Part shown: positions 1-7,462 of the stretch, piece by piece
Numbering within the stretch: the stretch's first letter is position 1
Layout of the letters: every line of letters begins with the position of its first letter
DNA from: JBBQYD01 sp942493075
GTDB lineage: Bacteria; Verrucomicrobiota; Verrucomicrobiia; Limisphaerales; UBA8199
Assembly: GCA_942493075.1 (NCBI GenBank)
Contig: OW818681.1
Span: 124,001 to 188,000, forward strand
Length of the DNA: 64,000 nucleotides
Reading direction: 5' to 3'
Notes under the pieces: generated by a model
The model's input: the letters and a program-made list of their open reading frames with translations, nothing else
What the model was told of the DNA's origin: nothing
The model's database searches: none
Program-made: the position numbers and the translations under genes

Positions 1-438
1 CCCCTGAATGGAATCCATGATAATGATGGAGCCTTGTCTCTGCTGAATCATCCAGGGCAACACCGCCTTTGTGAAGTTCTGGGTCCCCATGAGCGTGGTT
101 TGAAGGCAACCGATCCATTCCTCCTCCGTCGATTCCAGAATGTTATGCCACGTTCCGATGTAAGCCGCGTTGTTGCACAGCACATCCACCCTGCCGAACC
201 GGTCGGAGACATACTTCACCGCACGCTCGATCTCTTCACGGCATCCTATATCCACGCGGAGAAAATCGGCTTGTCCGCCATCGGCACGGATTCCCGCGGC
301 GGTACGCTCGCCCTGTTCGATATCAATGTCGGTTACGAGTACCCACGCGCCTTCGCGAGCGAACGCCCGGCTGATTGCATGGCCGATTCCATGAGCGGCG
401 CCGCTGATGATGGTGATGCGATTCTGCAATCGATTCAT
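1..438 (-). CDS. Short-chain dehydrogenase/reductase (SDR), N-terminal 146 residues
   Basis: The reverse strand reads MNRLQNRITIISGAAHGIG and stays open to the left window edge, so the C-terminus is missing. The glycine-rich dinucleotide motif (SGAAHGIG) follows the first beta strand, an acidic residue ends beta-2 (VTDID), and CNNAAY is the NNAG-type motif. A serine in IIMDSIQG sits where SDRs place the catalytic Ser; the YxxxK lies outside the window. SDRs are cytosolic NAD(P)-dependent oxidoreductases. It starts 30 bp after the amidohydrolase stop, so it is probably the third gene of a minus-strand operon with the enolase-superfamily enzyme. A sugar or sugar-acid dehydrogenase role is inferred from that context; substrate unknown. 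Confidence 0.88.
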   Translation of the reverse strand, partial: MNRLQNRITIISGAAHGIGHAISRAFAREGAWVLVTDIDIEQGERTAAGIRADGGQADFLRVDIGCREEIERAVKYVSDRFGRVDVLCNNAAYIGTWHNILESTEEEWIGCLQTTLMGTQNFTKAVLPWMIQQRQGSIIIMDSIQG

Positions 439-468
439 AGTTACGGTGTTGAGTGGTTCATTGTGGGT

Positions 469-1314
469 TTACTCCAAGCCAAGCAGTTCTAAAGTGGGTG
501 CGTGAATCAGGGCTTCGATTTCAGACTCTGAGAGTGTTGGAAAATGCGTGCCGGTAACGATCCGGTTGAAGTTGCGCAGCGCACTGATGCTCGCCTCGGC
601 GGTCGTGAACGGAAAGTCCGACCCAAACAGGAGCTTGTCCATTACACCGTATTCCTTGGCCATCGTGAGTGCGTTATAGAATTGCCACGGCCGGTAATGG
701 AGAGCGGATATGTCGGAAAAGAAACCTGGATGCTTCCGAATGAGGACTATTGTCTCAGCTATCCAGGGATGGCCGAGATGCGCGATAACCATCTTGAGCC
801 TTGGAAACTGCAAGGCCACATCTTCCAACAGAATTGGCAACGCATACTTCAGCGGAGCGGTGCGCGGGAACGTGGCGCCCTGGTGGATCATGATGGGAAC
901 ATTGCGCGCCTGACAGAATTCATAGACCTCAAGCATGCGCTCATCGAGAGGGTGAATGTTCTGATACACAGGACCGAGCTTCACTCCACGCAGTTTGAGA
1001 ACATCCAATGCCTCAGTCAGTGTTTCACGGACGTTGTCATGCGAAGGGTCTACAGCCGCAAAGCCAATGATTCTATCAGGATGCTCTGCCGCATAAGCAG
1101 CTATATAGGCATTCGGACTGGTCAAGCCCGTGTGGAAGGCGCGTATTCCAAAAACGATGGCCCGATCAACCCCTTGCATCGCCGGCCAGTGACGCTCCGG
1201 CGGAACGTGCATGTCCAGCGGCTTGCCCCTGGATCGCGCATTGGCCTCATCAATGAACGCCTGGGAGAGATGTCCCGGGGCCTCCCATAGATGCGTGTGA
1301 CAGTCGACAATCAT
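469..1314 (-). CDS. Amidohydrolase-superfamily TIM-barrel hydrolase (COG2159/Amidohydro_2 type)
   Basis: 281 residues. The N-terminal strand carries the metal motif CHTH (H6, H8). Further ligands are the His in IMIHQG, the His in VIAHLGHPW and the Asp in LLFGSDFPF, all usual positions in the ACMSD/COG2159 branch. Such enzymes hydrolyse lactones or amides, or decarboxylate aromatic or sugar-derived acids, in the cytosol. Its ATG overlaps the stop of the upstream enolase-superfamily gene by 4 bp, indicating translational coupling. With a dehydratase-like enzyme before it and an SDR after it, a lactonase or hydrolase step in sugar-acid breakdown is a reasonable inference, but the substrate cannot be read from sequence. 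Confidence 0.85.
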   Translation of the reverse strand: MIVDCHTHLWEAPGHLSQAFIDEANARSRGKPLDMHVPPERHWPAMQGVDRAIVFGIRAFHTGLTSPNAYIAAYAAEHPDRIIGFAAVDPSHDNVRETLTEALDVLKLRGVKLGPVYQNIHPLDERMLEVYEFCQARNVPIMIHQGATFPRTAPLKYALPILLEDVALQFPRLKMVIAHLGHPWIAETIVLIRKHPGFFSDISALHYRPWQFYNALTMAKEYGVMDKLLFGSDFPFTTAEASISALRNFNRIVTGTHFPTLSESEIEALIHAPTLELLGLE

Positions 1315-2441
1315 GCCATGCTCCCAGGATTCCGCGCCATAGCCACGATCTGTTGTTCATCAATTTCAAGCCCCAGCCCCGGCCCTTCAGGCACATACAC
1401 ATGTCCATTCTCGAAACGCACGGCTTTGTTCCTCGGATGCTCGGAGTAGTATAGAGGGCCCAGGATATCCACGGGGAACCTGGAGATCTGCACGTTTTTG
1501 CACGCGGAGGTTAAATGACACATCGCTGCCGTTCCTATATCCCATTCCAGGTTGGAGCCAAGATGGCAACCGATGCCGGCGTCCTCGGCGCGTCGGCAAA
1601 TCTCACGCGCTTTCAAAAGCCCGCCGTTTTTCCCCGGGTAGATACTGATCAGGTCGGCAGCGTGCTTCGTGATGACTTCATCGGCTTCCCAGATCGCAAA
1701 GACTGACTCGTCCGCCATAATGGGCAGATCCGATCCGGCGCGCACCTTTGCCATCGCTTCGATATCCCATCGGGGTGTCGGTTGCTCCACGTATTCGAGG
1801 TTAAACTCTGCATAGCGCGGGATCTCTCGAAGAGCCTGCTCCACGGACCACCCCCCGTTCACATCGATGTTGAACTTTACGTTCGGTGCGGCCTCACGCA
1901 CGGCCCGGGCTCGTGAAATATCATTATCATGATCCGGACCGACTTTGATCTTCAGAGCCGTAAAACCTTCTCTGACCTTTTGAGCAGCAATCCGCGCTGC
2001 ATCGTCCGGTTCACGAAGGCCGATGCTAAACTTAATGGGAATGCGTTCAATGCTCTGAGTTCCGCCTAGAAGTTGATGGATGGGTTTGTTCTCAGCTTTG
2101 CCGACCAGGTCGAGTAACGCCATTTCTACTGCCGCCTTGGTAAAATGGTTTGCCCACGCCAGAGCGTCCATTTCATAGGCAATCGACTGGTATTCGTGTG
2201 GATCACGTCCGAGCAGCAACCCCTGGAAGTAATCTTTGATCAGACTGTTTGCGCCGCCCTGGCTTTCGCCGCTCCACAAAGGAACCACGCTGGCCTCACC
2301 CCAACCCACGATCCCTGCTTCCGTCTCCAGAGCGAGAATGACAAAGCGGGATTCAGCGTGCTTGCCTGCCGAGGACACGATCATGAACTCCGGCTTAACG
2401 GTTAGGGTGACAGGGAAAGTCCGAACAGCGGTGATTCTCAT
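1311..2441 (-). CDS. Mandelate racemase/muconate-lactonizing enzyme family protein (enolase superfamily)
   Basis: 376 residues, with an N-terminal capping domain and a C-terminal (beta/alpha)7-beta barrel. The catalytic set is complete: the K164-x-K166 base pair in LKIKVG, metal ligands D193 (NIDVNGG), E219 (VEQP) and D244 (ADES), and K271 (YPGKNGG) on the other face. That Lys/Lys layout is the MLE-type subgroup (cycloisomerase, racemase/epimerase or acid-sugar dehydratase chemistry through an enolate). It is first gene of the minus-strand operon ahead of the amidohydrolase and SDR. Function within the superfamily cannot be assigned; sugar-acid dehydration or epimerisation is inferred from neighbours. 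Confidence 0.9.
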   Translation of the reverse strand: MRITAVRTFPVTLTVKPEFMIVSSAGKHAESRFVILALETEAGIVGWGEASVVPLWSGESQGGANSLIKDYFQGLLLGRDPHEYQSIAYEMDALAWANHFTKAAVEMALLDLVGKAENKPIHQLLGGTQSIERIPIKFSIGLREPDDAARIAAQKVREGFTALKIKVGPDHDNDISRARAVREAAPNVKFNIDVNGGWSVEQALREIPRYAEFNLEYVEQPTPRWDIEAMAKVRAGSDLPIMADESVFAIWEADEVITKHAADLISIYPGKNGGLLKAREICRRAEDAGIGCHLGSNLEWDIGTAAMCHLTSACKNVQISRFPVDILGPLYYSEHPRNKAVRFENGHVYVPEGPGLGLEIDEQQIVAMARNPGSMA

Positions 2442-2549
2442 TTTCGCGCGTTTATGCTTGATCTACCTGCCTCACGCTGCGGCTCATGCTCCGGGGTGGC
2501 TGGTCCCGTCGCCAAACGGCGAAGGCCGATTACAAAGCATTCCTGGAAT

Positions 2550-2593
2550 GCCATCGAACATACAGCGAGAGAACTGGCGGTATGTTCCATTGC
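2550..2593. repeat. Imperfect inverted repeat, operator-like
   Basis: Left arm 2550-2569 and right arm 2574-2593 match at 16 of 20 positions when one is reverse-complemented. The core GAACATAC / GTATGTTC is perfect. It could bind a dimeric regulator of the divergent genes or form a cruciform or hairpin. Its function is inferred from position only. Confidence 0.5.
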
Positions 2594-2617
2594 GTCTAAA
2601 CGGCTGTCAACACGATT

Positions 2618-2636
2618 CTGTATGCAATGTATACAG
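2618..2636. promoter_or_regulatory. Operator-like palindrome CTGTATGCA-A-TGTATACAG
   Basis: A 19-bp palindrome with one mismatched pair between 9-bp arms, in the divergent region between the enolase-superfamily operon and the LamG gene. Size and symmetry suit a GntR- or LacI-type repressor site. The cognate regulator is unknown. Confidence 0.4.
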
Positions 2637-2727
2637 CCTTGAGTTCTGAATGACCGGAAAACAAGCTGGTTTGAGCTGCTTCTCGGCACAACACGTAACG
2701 AAAATTAACAGAACATAGTAGTTTCTG

Positions 2728-2756
2728 TTGACAAAAACACACTAACAAAGTAAACA
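2728..2756 (+). promoter_or_regulatory. Putative sigma-70 promoter of LamG gene
   Basis: A perfect -35 (TTGACA, 2728-2733) is followed after 17 bp by TAAACA (2751-2756), 56 bp before the LamG start. The -10 is weak, so this is a candidate only. TGTTGACA and GTAAACAG inside it resemble the half-sites noted for the FadR-type regulator at 14579. Confidence 0.4.
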
Positions 2757-2811
2757 GTGGTTCAGAACACCCAAATAACTTAGCGAAAGGTAACCCATAA
2801 AACTCATCTCT

Positions 2812-5800
2812 ATGAAACTCATCCGGTGGATCACGACTCTTTGTGTTCTGGCTTCTTCTGCGGTGCTGGCTCAAACGCCCGTAGGCTGGTGGCGTGCGGA
2901 AGGAAACGCAGCCGATTCATCCAGCACCAACAACGGGACGGTGCATAGCACCTTTTCCTACGTTCCTGGCACTTCGGGCCAGGCATTTAAGTTCACCGGG
3001 GGTCACGTGACAATCCAGGATGCGCAGGATCTGAGGCCGGCCAGTGTGACCTTGCAGGCTTGGGTGAAAGGTTCAGGGGTGACCGAGTTCGAGTATATCG
3101 TGTGCAAATCAGGCGGTGGGGCAGGGGCGTCTTACGCGATGTATGTTCTCGGCGGCGGCGCGGCCTTCTTCGTTTCATTTCCCGGGGTTCTGTTAATCTC
3201 CCCTATCGCCTCGGGAGCGCAGGTGTGGGACAACAACTGGCACCAGTTGACTGGAACTTACGATGGAGACGTGTGTCGGATTTACCTCGATGGCGCCGAG
3301 GTTGAAAGCGGAACTGCCCGCTCCGGGGAGGCCTGGGAAATCGACTATACAAATCCTCAACCGTTGGTTCTGGGGAGTGCAAGCAGCGTGGGGAGCTATT
3401 TCTACACTCAAACTCTGGACGATGTGAAAGTCTTTCGGCGGGCATTGAGCGCTGCCGAGGTGCAGCAAACGTTCACATCTCCGACCGCGTTGGCGGAAGA
3501 CACCGTTGGCTGGTGGAAGGCCGATGGAAATGCGCTCGACTCTGCCGGAGCGCATCATGGAGCCGTCACTAGCAAAAGTATTTCCTTTTACCAGGGAAAG
3601 TCGGGCCAGGGTATTTTGACGGAAGGCGGTTCGGTGCGCATCCCCAGCACGACTGCGTTTGAATCCCCAGGCGTGACTCTTCAGGCGTGGGTACAGTCGG
3701 TTAGTCCCGGTGGGTACAAATACATTATCGCGAAATCCCGTCCGTCCTGGGCCTCTTACGCACTTTATACCGCTGAAGGTGGAGGCATTGCGTTCTTCGC
3801 CTCAACGGCTGGAACGCTTTCAGTATCTCCTCAGGCCTTGTCTGATCTGGTCTGGGACGGTGCCTGGCATCAGGTAACTGGAACGTACGATGGCGCCAGT
3901 GTCAGAATCTATCTTGATGGGATTGAGGTGGGAACTGGCACCGCAGCTTCTGGTGCTATTGATTACTCCTCGGATCTGAACGGGGGAGCTCTGATCATAG
4001 GCAACGATCCCTCCTTAAGCTATGGATACTCAGGGGGTATCGACGAAGTGAAAGTGTTCGACCGGGCACTAACGGCTGAGGAAATTCTGGCCAGCTACAA
4101 GTCCCAGGGGCTCGTGAGTTGGTGGCGTGCAGAGGATAACGCGAACGACTCGTTAGGCTCGAACCACGGGACAGCCGTTGGGACGCTCAGCTATGCTGGC
4201 GGACGACTCTCAGGTAAAGCTTTTCAGATAACTCCCGGGCTTGTGAATGTGGATGACTCTGCCTTATTGCGTCCCGCGGGCCGGGTCAGCTTAACAGCGC
4301 TGGTGAGTGCCGCTCCTCCGGGTGCTGATAAGTACCTCGTGAGCAAATCCCTCAGTTCAACTGCCGCGTCCTATGCTTTCTGCACGACGAGTGAGGGGGC
4401 ACTTGCCTTCACTGTTACGACCGCAGGCGGAACCATCCTCTCACCGAGCGCGCCAGTATCGGCCGTTTGGGATGGATCATTCCACCTTGTGGCTGGCGTT
4501 TATGATGGCCAGAAAGTCCGGCTGTATTTAGATGGCGTGGAAATGGGCGCGGGCTCGGCTGCCACCGGAAACATTCAGTATGGCACCACTGCCAACGCAG
4601 GCGCGTTGATTCTGGGTGATTTTGCGCCGACCGCAAGCGCCGCACAGTATAAAGGCACTCTCGATGAAGTTCGCCTATGGGATATCGCTCTAACAACCGA
4701 GCAGGTGGAGGCGGAAATGTATCGGGCCGTGCTAATCACTTATCCGCCGCAATCGGTTGAAGCCCCGGTGGGGGGCAGTGCTAGTTTCATGGTACGCGCT
4801 CAGGGACCACAACCGCTGCGGTATCAGTGGCAGTTCAATGGGAGTGATTTAGCAGGGGCAACGAACTCCGTTCTCAATGTTGCCGATGTGCAAACATCAC
4901 AGGCCGGAGATTACCGTGTGCGGATTGCTGTGGAAGGCGGGATGAAATTCGTGACGAACACGAATGTGGGTGGTCAGGCATTGCATACGGCTGGTGCACT
5001 TACCCGTGTTCCGAACGATCCTTCGCTCGAACGGCAGGCTTTCTCACTCCAGGCGTGGGTCCGAGCTGAGTCTCCAAAGGAATTCAAGTATCTGGTGACC
5101 AAGACGCGAGGCGCTGGAGTCGCCTCGTACGCATTCTACACTGGCACCAGCGGCGGATTATTCTTCTACGTCTTGCTTGACGGGACCGCCCTGGTCCTCT
5201 CCCCCGATGCAGGTCTCACGGTTTGGGACGGAAAATGGCACCAGGTCACGGGGACCTTTGACGGGCAGTATTTGCACCTTTATGTGGACGGTGTTGAGGT
5301 AGGTGCGGGCACCGACAGCTTCGGGGGCACCGTTGAATACTCTCCAGGAGTATTCAACGGAGACTTCATCATCGGCGACTTCCTTTCAGCGCCGGGTATA
5401 AACAACTTCCCTGGCGACCTGGATGAAGTGAAACTGTTCGATCACGCGCTAACCTCTACGGACGTCATGACCACATGGACTGATCCGACTGGAACTACAG
5501 CCACAAACGGCCTGGTGAGCTGGTGGAAGGCGGAAGGCAATGCGCTCGATTCCGTGGGTCCGAATACAGGGCGATTCTTCCCGCTGTCTGGTGCCTCGTT
5601 CAGCGAATCCGTGAGTCTGACTGTTGCGGCTCCGGCCATATTGAGCAACGCCAGGGTTGTTTCTGGAGAATTTCAGGCAACCCTGGAAGGTAAAGCCGGG
5701 AGCAGCTACAGAATTGAGTATTCTGGAAACCTGACTTCCTGGACTGCCCTCATTACCAACACTGTTCCGTTTGCGTTTACCAACGTAGCTGGTAGCTCGC

Positions 5801-5832
5801 CGCGATTCTACCGCGCTGTTGCCCAGCCTTAA
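2812..5832 (+). CDS. Secreted multi-LamG protein with Ig-like module (cassette 1 cargo)
   Basis: 1006 residues. A Sec signal peptide (about 1-21, ending VLAQT) is followed by LamG/concanavalin-like jelly rolls at roughly 22-225, 231-430 and 433-640. Each opens with WW(R/K)A(E/D)(G/D)NA and contains LQAW, WHQ(V/L)TGTYDG and VRIYLDG. An Ig-like segment begins near 643 (YPPQSVEAPVGG), is interrupted near 708 by the C-terminal part of a fourth LamG, and appears to resume near 929 (SESVSLTVAAPA) after a WWKAEGNALDS start. The C-terminus (940-1006) resembles the terminal beta domain common in Verrucomicrobia secreted proteins. Such domains bind glycans or proteins; no enzyme motif is seen. The pseudopilin gene follows directly, suggesting an export or display partner. 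Confidence 0.85.
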   Translation: MKLIRWITTLCVLASSAVLAQTPVGWWRAEGNAADSSSTNNGTVHSTFSYVPGTSGQAFKFTGGHVTIQDAQDLRPASVTLQAWVKGSGVTEFEYIVCKSGGGAGASYAMYVLGGGAAFFVSFPGVLLISPIASGAQVWDNNWHQLTGTYDGDVCRIYLDGAEVESGTARSGEAWEIDYTNPQPLVLGSASSVGSYFYTQTLDDVKVFRRALSAAEVQQTFTSPTALAEDTVGWWKADGNALDSAGAHHGAVTSKSISFYQGKSGQGILTEGGSVRIPSTTAFESPGVTLQAWVQSVSPGGYKYIIAKSRPSWASYALYTAEGGGIAFFASTAGTLSVSPQALSDLVWDGAWHQVTGTYDGASVRIYLDGIEVGTGTAASGAIDYSSDLNGGALIIGNDPSLSYGYSGGIDEVKVFDRALTAEEILASYKSQGLVSWWRAEDNANDSLGSNHGTAVGTLSYAGGRLSGKAFQITPGLVNVDDSALLRPAGRVSLTALVSAAPPGADKYLVSKSLSSTAASYAFCTTSEGALAFTVTTAGGTILSPSAPVSAVWDGSFHLVAGVYDGQKVRLYLDGVEMGAGSAATGNIQYGTTANAGALILGDFAPTASAAQYKGTLDEVRLWDIALTTEQVEAEMYRAVLITYPPQSVEAPVGGSASFMVRAQGPQPLRYQWQFNGSDLAGATNSVLNVADVQTSQAGDYRVRIAVEGGMKFVTNTNVGGQALHTAGALTRVPNDPSLERQAFSLQAWVRAESPKEFKYLVTKTRGAGVASYAFYTGTSGGLFFYVLLDGTALVLSPDAGLTVWDGKWHQVTGTFDGQYLHLYVDGVEVGAGTDSFGGTVEYSPGVFNGDFIIGDFLSAPGINNFPGDLDEVKLFDHALTSTDVMTTWTDPTGTTATNGLVSWWKAEGNALDSVGPNTGRFFPLSGASFSESVSLTVAAPAILSNARVVSGEFQATLEGKAGSSYRIEYSGNLTSWTALITNTVPFAFTNVAGSSPRFYRAVAQP

Positions 5833-5845
5833 CCTCTCACCGGAA

Positions 5846-6631
5846 ATGAGGTCGAGAACTGAAGAATCAATGACTGCGCCCGGTTCAACCGGGCGCGGAT
5901 CGAGCCCGGAAACCCAACGGGCATTCACCTTGATTGAGCTATTGGTGGTCATTGCGATCATTGCAATTCTGGCAGCGATGCTGATGCCTGCCCTCGCCGG
6001 GGCCAAGGAGAAAGCTCACCGCATCCAATGCGCTTCCAACATGAAACAGCAGGGCGTCGCGTGCATGATGTACATGGATGATCACACGGACCGGTTTCCG
6101 TCCCGATATAACGCGGTGCTTAGCTATGACCTTTGGGGAGGCAAGCGCGGGACAATGTTTTATGGCATGAGTGAGCTCGATACAAACCGTTTCCTCAACC
6201 CTTACATTGGAAAAGCGGGCAACGTGGCAACCAATAACACAGGAGGTATCCTGGTGTTCAGGTGCCCCGCTGATAACGGGGGACGAGGCGGCACCTACGG
6301 GCTTACCCGGGAGCCATCGCTCTTTGATACTGCCGGGTGGAGCCATCTGTATAACAGCAGCGGAAATAACAACGACAACTCTTCCGGCTTGTACAACAAG
6401 AAGATGTCACAGGTGCTGCACCCAAGCCGCATTATTCTGGCCAATGACCACTCGTTCAACACGTTCTTCGAAAACTCCCGCCCATTCCAGTACATGTACT
6501 GGCACAACCGAAAAGTATTGGGTTACGGAAACGTGCTCTTTGTGGACACACACGTGGAGTATCTAAAAGCTACAGTCAACAAGCCCACTTTTCAGACCGG
6601 AAGTACCTGGTCTTTTATCTACAATGATTAA
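5846..6631 (+). CDS. Pseudopilin with prepilin-type N-terminal methylation signal (cassette 1)
   Basis: About 261 residues. The prepilin peptidase site and hydrophobic helix (FTLIELLVVIAIIAILAAML) lie about 26 residues in, followed by a globular domain. This class of type II secretion/type IV pilus-like pseudopilin is cleaved before Phe and N-methylated in the inner membrane. I chose ATG 5846 just after the LamG stop; ATG 5870 is an alternative, and an open frame reaches back to 5819. The family tail is normally H-X9-DG; here it is WHNRKV...LFVDTHVE, with wider spacing and DT instead of DG. Its stop region overlaps the next gene's start at 6624. Confidence 0.85.
   Translation: MRSRTEESMTAPGSTGRGSSPETQRAFTLIELLVVIAIIAILAAMLMPALAGAKEKAHRIQCASNMKQQGVACMMYMDDHTDRFPSRYNAVLSYDLWGGKRGTMFYGMSELDTNRFLNPYIGKAGNVATNNTGGILVFRCPADNGGRGGTYGLTREPSLFDTAGWSHLYNSSGNNNDNSSGLYNKKMSQVLHPSRIILANDHSFNTFFENSRPFQYMYWHNRKVLGYGNVLFVDTHVEYLKATVNKPTFQTGSTWSFIYND
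5876..5896 (+). repeat. Perfect hairpin within pseudopilin N-terminal codons
   Basis: GCGCCCGGTT and AACCGGGCGC form a 10-bp perfect inverted repeat separated by one base, 44 bp after the LamG stop and just inside the pseudopilin reading frame. Analogous hairpins lie between cargo and pseudopilin genes at 24618-24641 and 44275-44303. A role in mRNA 3' stabilisation or attenuation is inferred. Confidence 0.6.
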
Positions 6632-7376
6632 GCCTATTCAAAACAACGTCCGTGGCGACGAAACCCCATCCGATAATGCTCGGGCCGGGGCTACCGTCTC
6701 CGAACCACATGAACCAAACGGTTCGATTGATTACAACTGGATGCGCGAGGAACTGTACGTTGCTGCGGTTTGCGACATCCTGGACGATCTCGGCTTTCGC
6801 CAGCAGGCGATGCACCAACGCCTCCGCCCGCTCGACCCGCTGAACGCGGTCATCATCGGGCGCGCACGCACCTTTCGCTGGATGGAGACCAACTACATTG
6901 ACAACCAAAACCCGTATGGACTCGAAATTGAAGCCATGGATTCGCTGAAGCCTGGAGATGTGGTCGTCCACTCGTCCGATCCGTCCTTCACGAATGCTCC
7001 TTGGGGTGAGTTGATGAGCACCGTGGCCAAGCGTAACGGAAGCGTTGGCTGCATTTGCGACGGTCTGATTCGTGACTGCCAAAAGATCATGAAAATGGGC
7101 TTCCCGGTCTTTCATGCGGGCGTCCGGCCGGTCGACAGCAAAGGTCGCGGCCTGGTCATGGCATATGATGTTCCGGTGCGTTGTGGCGAGGTCCTGGTTC
7201 GTCCTGGTGAGCTTATTTTTACGGACTTCGATGGCATCGTCGTCATACCCAAAGAAGTGGAGTCCGAGGTATTGCGTCGTGCGGCAGAAAAGATCGGAAT
7301 GGAAAATGCCTCCCGCAAAGCACTGCTCGCCGGGCGAAAGCTCCGGGACGTCTTCGACGAATTTGGAGTGCTGTAG
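6624..7376 (+). CDS. RraA-family protein (HMG/CHA-aldolase-like)
   Basis: 250 residues; the RraA fold covers about 40-230. The signature region WGELMSTVAKRNGSVGCICD leads into GLIRD, giving the conserved Arg150-Asp151 pair that orients substrate and metal in aldolase members. FTDFDGIVVIP is the usual C-terminal strand. The family includes 4-hydroxy-4-methyl-2-oxoglutarate/oxaloacetate-type aldolases and members found in sugar-acid catabolic clusters; the name RraA comes from the RNase E regulator, which is not implied here. The start overlaps the pseudopilin stop by 8 bp, an odd pairing of an export gene with a cytosolic enzyme. The first 40 residues are non-conserved, so a later start (ATG at 6741) is possible. 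Confidence 0.85.
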   Translation: MIKPIQNNVRGDETPSDNARAGATVSEPHEPNGSIDYNWMREELYVAAVCDILDDLGFRQQAMHQRLRPLDPLNAVIIGRARTFRWMETNYIDNQNPYGLEIEAMDSLKPGDVVVHSSDPSFTNAPWGELMSTVAKRNGSVGCICDGLIRDCQKIMKMGFPVFHAGVRPVDSKGRGLVMAYDVPVRCGEVLVRPGELIFTDFDGIVVIPKEVESEVLRRAAEKIGMENASRKALLAGRKLRDVFDEFGVL

Positions 7377-7423
7377 CGAAAGCCGCCATGCATCGCATTT
7401 GACGAAACACCCCAGGAAGGAAA

Positions 7424-7448
7424 GACTCCCGGAAACTCACCGGGAGTC
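7424..7448 (+). terminator. Hairpin after rraA-like gene
   Basis: GACTCCCGG (7424-7432) pairs perfectly with CCGGGAGTC (7440-7448) across a 7-nt loop, 48 bp after the stop. No U-run follows, so termination may be Rho-assisted, or the hairpin may be an mRNA end stabiliser. Confidence 0.5.
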
Positions 7449-7462
7449 ATCTGCAATAAGAT

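Larger units (their letters stand above)
2442..2811. promoter_or_regulatory. Divergent intergenic regulatory region (370 bp)
   Basis: This gene-free stretch separates the minus-strand enolase-superfamily operon from the plus-strand LamG gene. It holds a long imperfect palindrome (2550-2593), a second operator-like palindrome (2618-2636) and a promoter-like TTGACA/TAAACA pair facing the LamG gene. Short open frames on both strands here read similar peptides only because the DNA is palindromic, so I do not call them genes. Confidence 0.6.

Noticed and set aside
544..1290. Large plus-strand open frame opposite the amidohydrolase
   Set aside because: Antisense shadow; no start context or recognisable family, while the minus strand is a clear amidohydrolase.
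2454..2689. Short frames on both strands with similar peptide text (EHTA..LAVCS)
   Set aside because: The similarity is a by-product of the palindrome at 2550-2593, not evidence for a gene.
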